A stretch of 11,591 nucleotides of DNA from Firmicutes bacterium UBA3920 (GTDB taxonomy: Bacteria; Bacillota; Clostridia; Caldicoprobacterales; Xylanivirgaceae): NCBI GenBank assembly GCA_002386065.1, contig DGES01000126.1:44855-56445 (forward strand), written 5' to 3'. Shown piece by piece: positions 1 through 6,688 of the stretch (its first letter is position 1; each line of letters opens with the position of its first letter). The position numbers were made by a program, and so were the translations under genes. The notes under the pieces were generated by a model, which worked only from the letters and a program-made list of their open reading frames with translations, ran no database searches and was not told the origin of the DNA.

Positions 1-30
1 CAAAGGGGCTATTACAAAACAACCCCTTTG
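1..30 (-). terminator. Intrinsic terminator candidate after the CBS-domain gene
   Basis: CAAAGGGG at 1-8 is the exact reverse complement of CCCCTTTG at 23-30. On the minus strand a G-T and a T-A pair extend this to a 10-bp stem with a 10-nt loop. It begins 19 nt after the stop codon of the CBS-domain gene. The U-tract needed to confirm it would lie outside the window, so termination is inferred from stem and position only. Confidence 0.6.
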
Positions 31-49
31 TTCATATATTCATAATTTT

Positions 50-487
50 CTATGACATATTAAATGGATTTGAAGGTTCTGATATTTCTTCTAATGCATT
101 ACCTGCTTCCTCATTCAATTTTTCATGTGTTGCTATATCTCCTATAGATACCATTCCTACAAGCTTTTCACCGTCAACTACCGGTAGACGACGTATCTTA
201 TGCTCTGCCATTAAGCGTGCCGCTGTTTTTGCACTCATCATAGGAGACGTGGTAACCAAATCATAGGTCATAAGATCCTTAAGTTTTGTAGTACTTGGAT
301 CACCATCATTAGCTATATTCCTGACTACTATATCTCTATCTGTTACAATACCCATGAGTTTGTCTTCGCCTTCACATATGGGTATCGTCCCTATATTATG
401 GGTCTGCATAAGTTTAGATGCATCAAGTACGGTATCCTCTGGAGATAATGTAGCTAATTCCGTAGTCATAATATCCTTTATTTTCAA
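50..487 (-). CDS. Two-CBS-domain protein, YhcV-like, TTG start
   Basis: This 145-residue soluble protein is made almost entirely of two tandem CBS domains, about residues 1-58 and 69-124. Each shows the usual pattern: a DIMT or DLMT opening, an IGTIP or IRRLP core, and a closing GIVTDRDI or GMVSIGDI. The tail after residue 125 is acidic and probably disordered. CBS pairs (Bateman modules) bind adenine nucleotides or S-adenosyl ligands, but no attached enzyme domain is present, so partner and ligand are unknown. The overall pattern resembles Bacillus YhcV and other stand-alone stress-type CBS proteins. The start is a TTG at 485-487, chosen because GGTGAG lies 5 nt upstream; the nearest in-frame ATG, seven codons in, is too far from any ribosome binding site. 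It is monocistronic: tsaD upstream has its own terminator. The DnaA-box cluster lies just upstream. Confidence 0.9.
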   Translation of the reverse strand: MKIKDIMTTELATLSPEDTVLDASKLMQTHNIGTIPICEGEDKLMGIVTDRDIVVRNIANDGDPSTTKLKDLMTYDLVTTSPMMSAKTAARLMAEHKIRRLPVVDGEKLVGMVSIGDIATHEKLNEEAGNALEEISEPSNPFNMS

Positions 488-492
488 TTTTT

Positions 493-500
493 CTCACCTT
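493..500 (-). promoter_or_regulatory. Ribosome binding site that fixes a TTG start
   Basis: Read on the minus strand this is AAGGTGAG, followed by five A or T bases and then TTG at 485-487. This spacing is ideal for the TTG and too long for the in-frame ATG at 467-469. Confidence 0.7.
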
Positions 501-604
501 CCTATTTTAGAATAATATCCTTTATAGTTTGCCTTATAATATCTCGTATTATTCTACAGAAAAATGCAAATTGGCACTTAATATCTTGCATGTCTAATTT
601 TGTC

Positions 605-701
605 TTATCCACATTATCCACATGATTATCCACAGTATATATATTGGTTTTAAAGCACTTTTATAGGGTTGTCCCCAGTTTCCACATGACACTTATTCAC
701 A
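605..701 (+). promoter_or_regulatory. Cluster of DnaA boxes
   Basis: Four perfect matches to the DnaA box TTATNCACA lie in the same orientation: TTATCCACA at 605-613, 614-622 and 626-634, and TTATTCACA at 693-701. The first two abut with no gap. Two weaker 7-of-9 matches lie between them: TTGTCCCCA at 669-677 and GTTTCCACA at 678-686. A strongly AT-rich tract follows at about 701-729. Four perfect boxes in under 100 bp are very unlikely by chance. The cluster lies in the 257-bp gap between tsaD and the CBS-domain gene, where it could titrate DnaA, regulate the CBS gene, or seed DNA unwinding. No dnaA, dnaN or rpmH is in view, so I favour a DnaA-binding site outside the main origin. Confidence 0.75.
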
Positions 702-721
702 AATATTTTTTATATTATAAT

Positions 722-760
722 AAAAAAATGCTAGATGAATATTTTTATCTTTCATCTAGC
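722..760 (-). terminator. Intrinsic terminator of tsaD, overlapping its stop codon
   Basis: GCTAGATGAA at 730-739 pairs perfectly with TTCATCTAGC at 751-760 around an 11-nt loop. On the minus strand the stem is followed by A and then seven T. The tsaD stop codon (745-747) lies in the loop, so the last codons of tsaD form the ascending arm. This separates tsaD transcription from the CBS gene. Confidence 0.85.
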
Positions 761-1782
761 AAATATTTCTCACCAATTGGAAAATTCGGATATGCACTTA
801 ACCTAAGACCTGCTGTTCTTCCTTGTATAAAATCAAAATAAGCTGCACTTCCTATCATAGCAGCATTGTCAGTACATAACTCTATGGGAGGATAATATAA
901 CTGCATTCCTTCCCTTTTACATCTTTGTTTGAACTCTGCTCTAAGTGCTGAATTGGCAGATACACCTCCTGCAAGGGCAATTTTTTTGACACCTAAATCC
1001 CTTGCTGCCATCAAGGTCTTATCCACCAACACATCTACAACTGCCTTTTGAAAACTAGCTGCTACATCCGCAATATTATAACCCTCGCCTTTTTGTTCTA
1101 GATTGTGTATATGATTTATAACTGCAGTTTTAAGCCCACTAAAACTAAAATCATAGGGATGACCGTCAATATAACCCTTTGGGAACTCCACCCAATTCTT
1201 ATCTCCCTCTTTAGCTAAAGCGTCTATGGCTGGACCTCCAGGATATTCAAGACCAAGTGTCCTAGCTACCTTATCATAAGCCTCTCCCGCTGCATCATCC
1301 CTAGTCTGCCCTATTATCTCGTATTTTCCATAGTCCTCTACCATTATTATGTGACTATGACCGCCTGATACTACTAGGCATAAAAAAGGTGGCTCAAGCT
1401 CACTATAGGCAATATAATTAGCACATATATGACCCTCTATATGATGTACTCCTACTAAGGGAAGATCTAAGCCATAAGCCAACCCTTTAGCTGTAGATAC
1501 CCCCACCAAGAGAGCTCCTATAAGTCCTGGACCACACGTAACACCTATTGCATCCAAATCTTTAAATGTCTTACCTGATTTATTCATAGCTTCCTCTATT
1601 ACATGGCTTATTACCTCTATATGCTTTCTTGATGCTATCTCTGGCACTACCCCTCCATACTCTTTATGTAGCTCTATCTGGGACGCTACTATATTACTAA
1701 GTATCTTGCGCCCATTTTTTACAACTGCAGCAGAGGTTTCATCACAAGATGTCTCAATTGCAAGTATATATATATCTTTCAT
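745..1782 (-). CDS. tsaD: tRNA N6-adenosine threonylcarbamoyltransferase TsaD
   Basis: TsaD transfers the threonylcarbamoyl group from threonylcarbamoyl-AMP to A37 of tRNAs reading ANN codons, in the cytoplasm, together with TsaB and TsaE. At 345 residues it has normal length. The ASKHA/Kae1 motifs are all visible: ETSCDET (10-16), HKEYGGVVPEIASRKH (39-54), the metal-binding HIEGH (H114 and H118), VSGGHS (138-143), DDAAGEAYDKVA (162-173), FSFSGLKTA (212-220), AGGVSAN (271-277) and CTDNAAMI with the metal ligand D305. The ATG is preceded by GAAGGAGT at 6-nt spacing. In most Firmicutes tsaD follows tsaE-tsaB-rimI directly; here a Lit-like gene and a plus-strand small gene lie between. It therefore needs its own promoter: TATAAT at 1811-1816 (minus strand) is a plausible -10, but I see no good -35. 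Confidence 0.97.
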   Translation of the reverse strand: MKDIYILAIETSCDETSAAVVKNGRKILSNIVASQIELHKEYGGVVPEIASRKHIEVISHVIEEAMNKSGKTFKDLDAIGVTCGPGLIGALLVGVSTAKGLAYGLDLPLVGVHHIEGHICANYIAYSELEPPFLCLVVSGGHSHIIMVEDYGKYEIIGQTRDDAAGEAYDKVARTLGLEYPGGPAIDALAKEGDKNWVEFPKGYIDGHPYDFSFSGLKTAVINHIHNLEQKGEGYNIADVAASFQKAVVDVLVDKTLMAARDLGVKKIALAGGVSANSALRAEFKQRCKREGMQLYYPPIELCTDNAAMIGSAAYFDFIQGRTAGLRLSAYPNFPIGEKYLLDER

Positions 1783-1877
1783 CTAAATACTCCTTCTTTT
1801 TTACTGTAACATTATAATAAAATTTGCATAATCTAATAGTGTAGTAAAACTATACATATACGTAAGGAGGTATTCCA

Positions 1878-2060
1878 ATGACCAATCTACTCAGCAATTT
1901 ATTAGGTGAAGGGCTCGAAGAGTCTACCCTATTATTTTTCTTTTTGCTCCTTGTTATATTATTTGAAATTGGGAATTTTGCAGATGCTGAGGGTTTACTT
2001 TTCTTCTTTTTACTATTAATACTCCTATTCAATGGGTGTAATAATACATGTTTAGAGTAG
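1878..2060 (+). CDS. Small hydrophobic protein with internal repeat, function unknown
   Basis: This 60-residue gene lies on the plus strand, divergent from tsaD. It is supported by a textbook ribosome binding site (AAGGAGGT at 1864-1871, 6 nt before ATG) and a terminator 13 bp after its stop. Two near-identical hydrophobic blocks, LLFFFLLLVILF (18-29) and LLFFFLLLILLF (40-51), are 22 residues apart, joined by an acidic linker. The codons of the two blocks differ, so the repeat is old or constrained at protein level. The N-terminus is weakly amphipathic and acidic (GEGLEES), and two cysteines sit near the C-terminus (C54, C58). The blocks are short for membrane spans but could insert. I do not recognise the family; small proteins like this occur in spore-formers, but a sporulation link is only a guess. 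I see no clear vegetative promoter. Confidence 0.72.
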   Translation: MTNLLSNLLGEGLEESTLLFFFLLLVILFEIGNFADAEGLLFFFLLLILLFNGCNNTCLE

Positions 2061-2073
2061 TTAGCAAAATATA

Positions 2074-2109
2074 ACTAGGACTTAATCAATGGTCCTAGTC
2101 TATTTTTTT
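2074..2109. terminator. Bidirectional terminator between convergent genes
   Basis: ACTAGGAC at 2074-2081 pairs with GTCCTAGT at 2092-2099 around a 10-nt loop. On the plus strand it is followed by CTA and seven T, a good intrinsic terminator for the small gene. On the minus strand the same stem is followed by TATATTTT, a weaker but usable U-tract for the tsaE-tsaB-rimI operon. The stop codon of the Lit-like gene (2095-2097) lies inside the plus-strand descending arm. Confidence 0.8.
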
Positions 2110-2787
2110 ATACCTCCTAAATAAAAACAGAAAAACCATAAATAAAATTCCCATACCAGCAAAAAAATATTCTGCAATTATTTTTATCATGTTTATGAAA
2201 AATTCTTCTGGCATCATCATTATAAGTATATCATTATCAGGATCCAATAACCAAAGGTCATTTGTAAAAAGTATATGATGAAATTTATCCCACATAATAT
2301 CAAAATCCCTTATTATAGATATACCTATAAACAGTGCTACTAATAGAATTACGACAAATACGCCCATAAAAGTATATGAAAAATATTTAGCCCACATTTT
2401 ATCATGGATAAAAGCCATTATTGGTATCAATATGATAACAATTAAAAGACTAGTGTTCCTAAGCAGTAGTCCATATATAAAGAGTTGCCTAACATCCTTC
2501 ATATGTTCTATTTCTCGCTCACTAAATACATATCCACCATCTGAACGTTTTATATACAGATCAGTCCTCTCTCCCTTTAGATATAAGAGAAGAGCATCTG
2601 TAAAGTCTAGTAATTCATCTGTAGTAACTCCTGTTACATAGGTAGTATTATTTTTATGGTATTGTTCTAAATAAAAATCCATGTCAAAGGCAACTAATTC
2701 TATGCTTGTGAGAATTAAAATTAAAACAATAAGTACAGAGCATATAGTACCCACTATAGTACATGGATATACAGCCTTTACCATCAC
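2095..2787 (-). CDS. Lit-like DUF1461 (TIGR01906) integral membrane protein
   Basis: This 230-residue membrane protein has four hydrophobic helices, roughly at residues 9-33, 104-127, 137-160 and 198-224. The first is followed by a long extracytoplasmic segment. The family signature is clear: ELLDFTDALLLYLKG (58-72), FSEREIEHMKDV (88-99) with H95, and FHHILFTNDLWLLDP (169-183) with H170, then a PEEFF block (193-197). These match DUF1461/Lit, the family of the lipoprotein intramolecular transacylase, which moves an acyl chain within bacterial lipoproteins to make the lyso form. Two histidines are the key residues there, and both have counterparts here. Many family members are uncharacterised, so lipoprotein remodelling is an inference. 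The start is GTG at 2785-2787 or the next codon, ATG at 2782-2784; a TGA codon just upstream excludes anything longer. It is the last gene of the operon, 35 nt after rimI. Confidence 0.82.
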   Translation of the reverse strand: MMVKAVYPCTIVGTICSVLIVLILILTSIELVAFDMDFYLEQYHKNNTTYVTGVTTDELLDFTDALLLYLKGERTDLYIKRSDGGYVFSEREIEHMKDVRQLFIYGLLLRNTSLLIVIILIPIMAFIHDKMWAKYFSYTFMGVFVVILLVALFIGISIIRDFDIMWDKFHHILFTNDLWLLDPDNDILIMMMPEEFFINMIKIIAEYFFAGMGILFMVFLFLFRRYKKID

Positions 2788-2822
2788 TCATTACACCCAT
2801 CTTTCAATAATACATATGTTCT

Positions 2823-3326
2823 TTAAAGGTTGTCCCAATGTCTTAAAGTTGCCTCTATATCATCATTCCACATTATAAGGGCATCCTCTTGTGTATCGCC
2901 ATAATATCCTTTTCTTATGCCTCCCTTTACAAAACCAAGTTCACTATAAAGTGCTTGAGCACCATAGTTGGAAACTCTCACCTCTAAAGTCATGCTCTTT
3001 ATCCCATACTTTACAGCTTCCTTCATAAGTGAAATAAGTAAAAACCTACCTATACCCCTTCGCCTATAATTTGGATGGATAGCTATATTTGTTATATGGG
3101 CTTCGTCTATTATGAGCCACATGCCGCCATAACCTACTACTTCACCTTCATGTTTTACTACTAAGTATCTTGCAAATCTATTTTTTTCTATCTCCAATCG
3201 AAACGATTCCTCTGACCAAGGAACAGAAAAACATAATTTCTCTATCTCTAGGACTTTATCTATATCATAGGACCTTATTGGTTCTATAAATATATAACCT
3301 GTTTTCTGTATATAATATGTGTACAT
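2823..3326 (-). CDS. rimI: Ribosomal-protein-S18-alanine N-acetyltransferase RimI
   Basis: This GNAT acetyltransferase acetylates the N-terminal alanine of ribosomal protein S18, and in some bacteria other proteins. I start it at ATG 3324-3326 (167 residues), 16 nt after the tsaB stop with AGGGA upstream. The frame stays open to an ATG at 3419, but that would overlap tsaB by 77 nt and add 31 residues unlike RimI. Visible features are IEKLCFSVPWSEESF (28-42), the strand ITNIAIHP (78-85), the acetyl-CoA loop RRRGIG (88-93) and the closing LEVRVSN..AQALYSELGF (114-132). E115 and Y127 have the 12-residue spacing of the catalytic Glu and Tyr of enterobacterial RimI. It lies between tsaB and the Lit-like gene, its usual place in Firmicutes. 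Confidence 0.92.
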   Translation of the reverse strand: MYTYYIQKTGYIFIEPIRSYDIDKVLEIEKLCFSVPWSEESFRLEIEKNRFARYLVVKHEGEVVGYGGMWLIIDEAHITNIAIHPNYRRRGIGRFLLISLMKEAVKYGIKSMTLEVRVSNYGAQALYSELGFVKGGIRKGYYGDTQEDALIMWNDDIEATLRHWDNL

Positions 3327-3342
3327 ATTTTTCCCTATTTCC

Positions 3343-4041
3343 CTAAAATTTTTCTTCGCGCCTTTGCTCAGCTTGAGACTTTCGCAGATAAAAAGGTACG
3401 ATATCCCTATAATCTTCAACCTGACCTCTATGGGCTATCTCTATAGTTAAAGAAGCAATAGAAGACGGGCGCTGTTCACGGAAGGGCGCCGGCGCAAATA
3501 ACGCCTTCTCCCCCATCCTATCTTTTATTTTATTTTTATATATTCCCACAGCATCTCCTAAAAAAATTACATCCCGCCCTTTTGTAACAAGTTTTCTTAA
3601 AACCTCTTCTATGGGAAGAGCATTATATTCGTCTATCCTGATCATTTTGCTTCCCTTATATTCGTATAACGACGTATAGACCTGTCCTCTACGTGCATCC
3701 ATTATAGGACATATAAGATGGTGAGTATATTGCACATTGTAAGCAAGACCATCTAATGTCGGTACCCCTACAACAGGTCTATCTACTGACTGGGCAAGTC
3801 CTTTGATCGTAGCTATACCTATTCTGAGTCCTGTAAATGAACCAGGTCCTTTACTTACACCAAAAATATCTATATCCTCTACTTTTACTGCTCCCATAGT
3901 CAATATATTATCTATAAGTGTCATTAGATACTCTGAGTGAGTAAGTCCCCTGTTTAATATACACTCAGCTATGAGTTTATCCTCATTTACCAATGCAGCC
4001 CCTGCCACATGGGAAGAAGATTCAATTGCAAGTACTAACAT
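3343..4041 (-). CDS. tsaB: tRNA threonylcarbamoyladenosine biosynthesis protein TsaB
   Basis: TsaB is the non-catalytic paralogue of TsaD; it dimerises with TsaD and organises the t6A complex. I start it at ATG 4039-4041 (232 residues): GAGAGGT lies 9 nt upstream and the sequence then opens with MLVLAIESSS, the family's normal N-terminus. The frame stays open to an ATG at 4083, but the extra 14 residues are just tsaE coding sequence in another frame. Motifs are LAIESSSHVAGAAL (4-17), HSEYLMTLID (35-44), KGPGSFTGLRIG (64-75), VVGVPTLDGLA (90-100) and PIMDARRGQVY (112-122). As expected for TsaB, the metal-binding HxxxH of TsaD is absent. The gene overlaps the 3' end of tsaE by 20 nt, which suggests translational coupling. 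Confidence 0.95.
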   Translation of the reverse strand: MLVLAIESSSHVAGAALVNEDKLIAECILNRGLTHSEYLMTLIDNILTMGAVKVEDIDIFGVSKGPGSFTGLRIGIATIKGLAQSVDRPVVGVPTLDGLAYNVQYTHHLICPIMDARRGQVYTSLYEYKGSKMIRIDEYNALPIEEVLRKLVTKGRDVIFLGDAVGIYKNKIKDRMGEKALFAPAPFREQRPSSIASLTIEIAHRGQVEDYRDIVPFYLRKSQAEQRREEKF

Positions 4042-4495
4042 ATTTTTGTAACCTCTCTTCCAGCCATTTAAATTCATCTCCAATAACGTTTATTATAATC
4101 TTTCGCGTATTATCATCAATTCTCTCTATATCAATTTGAACATATTTATCAGGATGATACACTCCCATATTCTCTGGCCACTCTATAACAGACACCCCAT
4201 CACCATATATAAAATCCTCAAAGCCTAATTCAAATATCTCCTCTTCATCACTCAACCTATACATATCAAAATGATAAAAGGGTAATCTACCCTTATACTG
4301 ATGGAGTATTGTAAAGGTAGGACTTGTAATGGGTGCATCAACACCAAGTCCTCTGCCTATACCTCTAGCCAATACCGTCTTTCCAACACCCAAATCGCCA
4401 TTCAAAGTTATTATAAGCCCTGGCCTTGCAACGGTCCCTATCGCTATACCAATGGCATTTGTATCATCAGCATTTCTCGATATGTACTCTATCAT
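4022..4495 (-). CDS. tsaE: tRNA threonylcarbamoyladenosine ATPase TsaE
   Basis: TsaE is the P-loop ATPase that binds TsaB-TsaD and drives turnover of the t6A complex. The 157-residue protein has GDLGVGKT (Walker A, 33-40), SPTF (58-61), HFDMYRL with D77, and VIEW with E106 and W107, all typical of the YjeE family; length is normal. I chose ATG 4493-4495 because AGTGAGGT (4501-4508, read on minus) lies 5 nt upstream. A GTG four codons earlier is part of that ribosome binding site, so it is an unlikely start. It is the first gene of the tsaE-tsaB-rimI-Lit-like operon, with a good promoter 35 nt upstream. Confidence 0.95.
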   Translation of the reverse strand: MIEYISRNADDTNAIGIAIGTVARPGLIITLNGDLGVGKTVLARGIGRGLGVDAPITSPTFTILHQYKGRLPFYHFDMYRLSDEEEIFELGFEDFIYGDGVSVIEWPENMGVYHPDKYVQIDIERIDDNTRKIIINVIGDEFKWLEERLQKYVSTCN

Positions 4496-4529
4496 AGTAT
4501 ACCTCACTTTTTAAGTTTATCATAAAAAT

Positions 4530-4559
4530 ATTATACCACAATTTAAATTTCTATCTCAA
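4530..4559 (-). promoter_or_regulatory. Promoter of the tsaE operon
   Basis: On the minus strand, TTGAGA (4554-4559) is followed after 18 nt by TATAAT (4530-4535). The -10 is preceded by TGG, giving an extended TGnTATAAT. Transcription should begin near 4523, leaving a leader of about 28 nt with the ribosome binding site. The -35 lies inside the last codons of the upstream hydrolase gene, so the operon need not depend on read-through. Confidence 0.75.
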
Positions 4560-5361
4560 ACCCATCATATGCAGCTATAAAACCATGAGCTTTTGCAATT
4601 TCCTCTATTTCATGGTGCATAAGGCCAATATTATGTGAAAAATGCGTAATTATAAATTTAGTATCAATACTGGCTGCATTGGATTTTAATAATCTGTTTT
4701 TTATATCTATATTTGCAGGAAGCCCCATATGCCCTGAACGCAAATCTTCAGTTCCAAAGGTACAGTCAAGTATAACCCCATCAAATTCATACTGTACAAG
4801 ACTTTCCCAGGATTCCTCCGGAAAATAACCTGAATCATGTCCATATAAAAGTGTACTGCCATCTATCTGGATTACGTATATAAAACAGTCCTCCCCCTTA
4901 GAATGATCTGCAGGTAAAGGCGTAACTAAGGCATCTCCTATCTTTAATGGACTAAATGCCTTTACAATATTGTAATCTACTACACCTTCCATATCTAAGT
5001 GTCCAAGGGCATAATCAAAAAGTTCTTTTGTCTTCTCATTTCCATATAAATTTAAAGGACTATCATCTTCTATATATGCAAATCCTTCCAACCGCATTTC
5101 AAAATCATATGCGTAAAAATGATCAGAATGAGAGTGTGTTATAATTACATATTTTAATTTTGACAGATCTATATTATATATAAGCTTATGCATATATGTA
5201 TCAGGTGGAAAGTCTATCATATATATATCATCTATTAGACACGATGTTCTTGTCCTTATATTTTTCCCTCCAAATTTTTCTGCCCTTTTGCAGGCATCAC
5301 ATCCACAAAATATAGCTGGCCAACCCTCCGCTGCTCCTGTGCCTAAAAATTTTATCTTCAT
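4543..5361 (-). CDS. PhnP-like metallo-beta-lactamase-fold hydrolase
   Basis: This 272-residue cytoplasmic protein has the metallo-beta-lactamase fold of the PhnP/PqqB branch (lactamase_B_2). The metal motif HSHSDH (H76, H78, D80, H81) is joined by H153 (ADHS), D176 (GHDSG) and H240 (ITHFSH), a full dinuclear set. The N-terminus, GTGAAEGWP followed by CGCDAC (C19, C21, C24), matches the segment that in PhnP supplies cysteine ligands to a structural zinc. PhnP is a cyclic phosphodiesterase of phosphonate breakdown, but no phn gene is nearby, so the substrate here is unknown; a phosphodiester is my best guess. The ATG has AAGGAGGT 10 nt upstream. A 148-nt gap separates it from the amidohydrolase gene, so it may have its own promoter, though none is convincing. 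The next operon's promoter lies inside its 3' end. Confidence 0.85.
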   Translation of the reverse strand: MKIKFLGTGAAEGWPAIFCGCDACKRAEKFGGKNIRTRTSCLIDDIYMIDFPPDTYMHKLIYNIDLSKLKYVIITHSHSDHFYAYDFEMRLEGFAYIEDDSPLNLYGNEKTKELFDYALGHLDMEGVVDYNIVKAFSPLKIGDALVTPLPADHSKGEDCFIYVIQIDGSTLLYGHDSGYFPEESWESLVQYEFDGVILDCTFGTEDLRSGHMGLPANIDIKNRLLKSNAASIDTKFIITHFSHNIGLMHHEIEEIAKAHGFIAAYDGFEIEI

Positions 5362-5509
5362 ATAGCTAAATACCTCCTTACACCATTATGCCCTCTTTAC
5401 AGAATTAAAGTAAACTATATGAGCTCGTAAATCGCATTAAGTTATAATGTTAATAAATAACTGTATAAACAACATATCATAGCCAAATATGAGTATATAT
5501 TATTAGATT

Positions 5510-6667
5510 TTATCTCTTAAATACCAAGTTTCCATCTATAAATACATATTGGGTATTTGTACGTATATCCAATGGATTACCATCATATAGTACAACATCT
5601 GCATCTTTGCCTTCCTCTAAGCTGCCTACTCTATCGGCTATACCCGTTATCTCAGCTGCATTTATTGTAATAGACTTTAATGCCTCCATTTCGTCCATTC
5701 CCTCTTTAACTGCAATAGCTGCACACACTGATAAATACTGTATAGGAATTACAGGATGATCTGTCATTATAGCCACCTTTATACCTGTTTTTGAAAGTAT
5801 CCCTGGGGCCTTAAAACTAGAGTTTTTAAGTTCTATTTTACTACGAGTGCTAAGTAATGGTCCAGTTATTACACTTGCTCCTTCTTCAAGGAGTATATCA
5901 GCGATCCTATATCCTTCTGTTCCATGATCTATAGTATAGTTTACATTAAATTCTTTTGCTATCCTTATAGCTGTCAATATGTCATCTGCCCTATGGGCAT
6001 GTGCCTTAAGTGGTATTTCCCTATCTAACACCTTTACAAGTATCTCCATATCAAGATCCCGCTCCGGCATTTTTTCAGGATCCTTTTTCCCTGCCTCTAA
6101 TTTCTTTTTATACTCTTGAGCATCCACAAGGGCACTCCTGAGTATAGCAGCTGTACCCATCCGTGTAGAGGGCATCTTTTCTCTATCACTATAGACTCTC
6201 TTGGGATTCTCTCCAAATGCTACCTTTAGGGCCAAAGGGGCTCTTATCACCATATCTTCAATTCTTCTACCATATGTCTTAACAGCCGCAAACTGGCCAC
6301 CTATTACATTGGCACTACCTGGTCCTGTAACAGCAGTAGTAATACCATGCTCTCTGGCCTCTTTAAATGAAAAATCTTCTGGATTTATAGCATCTATCGC
6401 TCTAAGACTTGGAGTAGCAGGATTAGTTGCATCGTTTCCATCTGAACCTTCAAATCCCATACCATCTTCAAACATACCTACATGAGAGTGAGCATCTATA
6501 AAACCTGGCATAACCCACATACCCTCAGCATCTATTATTTCCATATCATCCTCTAAATCTATGGATTCGGCAATTTGTTTGATCTTTCCTCCATCTAGCA
6601 ATATATCTCCTTTGTCATAGCTCTTATCTGCCATAGTTAATATTTTACCGTTTTTTATAAGTATCAT
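5510..6667 (-). CDS. Metal-dependent amidohydrolase, imidazolonepropionase-like
   Basis: This 385-residue enzyme belongs to the amidohydrolase superfamily. The N-terminal beta-sandwich (about 1-54) leads into PGFIDAHSHVG with metal ligands H60 and H62. Further ligands fit at H223 or H225 (AHAH), H248 (IDHG) and the catalytic D303 (TDHP). The C-terminal NAAEITGIADRVGSLEEGKDADVVLYDGNP (positions 336-365) returns to the sandwich domain and is typical of cyclic-amidohydrolase and imidazolonepropionase relatives. No signal peptide is seen, so it is cytoplasmic. It probably hydrolyses a cyclic amide, a dipeptide or a related C-N bond; the substrate cannot be read from sequence and no histidine-degradation gene is nearby. 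GGAGGAG lies upstream of the ATG. It starts 21 nt after tex and is likely co-transcribed with it. Confidence 0.88.
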   Translation of the reverse strand: MILIKNGKILTMADKSYDKGDILLDGGKIKQIAESIDLEDDMEIIDAEGMWVMPGFIDAHSHVGMFEDGMGFEGSDGNDATNPATPSLRAIDAINPEDFSFKEAREHGITTAVTGPGSANVIGGQFAAVKTYGRRIEDMVIRAPLALKVAFGENPKRVYSDREKMPSTRMGTAAILRSALVDAQEYKKKLEAGKKDPEKMPERDLDMEILVKVLDREIPLKAHAHRADDILTAIRIAKEFNVNYTIDHGTEGYRIADILLEEGASVITGPLLSTRSKIELKNSSFKAPGILSKTGIKVAIMTDHPVIPIQYLSVCAAIAVKEGMDEMEALKSITINAAEITGIADRVGSLEEGKDADVVLYDGNPLDIRTNTQYVFIDGNLVFKR

Positions 6668-6688
6668 TGTATATCTCCTCCCACAATT

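Noticed and set aside
605..729. Chromosomal replication origin oriC
   Set aside because: Boxes and an AT-rich tract are present, but dnaA, dnaN, rpmH and gidA are not in view; a secondary DnaA site is more likely.
644..841. Plus-strand reading frame over the DnaA boxes and tsaD end
   Set aside because: No ribosome binding site, overlaps the tsaD terminator and coding region; unlikely protein.
1840..1864. Sporulation sigma-factor promoter before the 60-residue gene (TGCATA, TATACATAT)
   Set aside because: Only partial matches to SigE or SigG sites, wrong spacing, and too close to the ribosome binding site.
3327..3419. Longer RimI start at 3419
   Set aside because: It would overlap tsaB by 77 nt and add 31 residues foreign to the family; ATG 3326 has a ribosome binding site.
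4301..4525. Plus-strand reading frames opposite tsaE
   Set aside because: Antisense to a well-conserved gene, without translation signals or protein-like content.
6201..6485. 94-residue plus-strand frame inside the amidohydrolase
   Set aside because: Antisense to conserved metal-site coding sequence and with no ribosome binding site.
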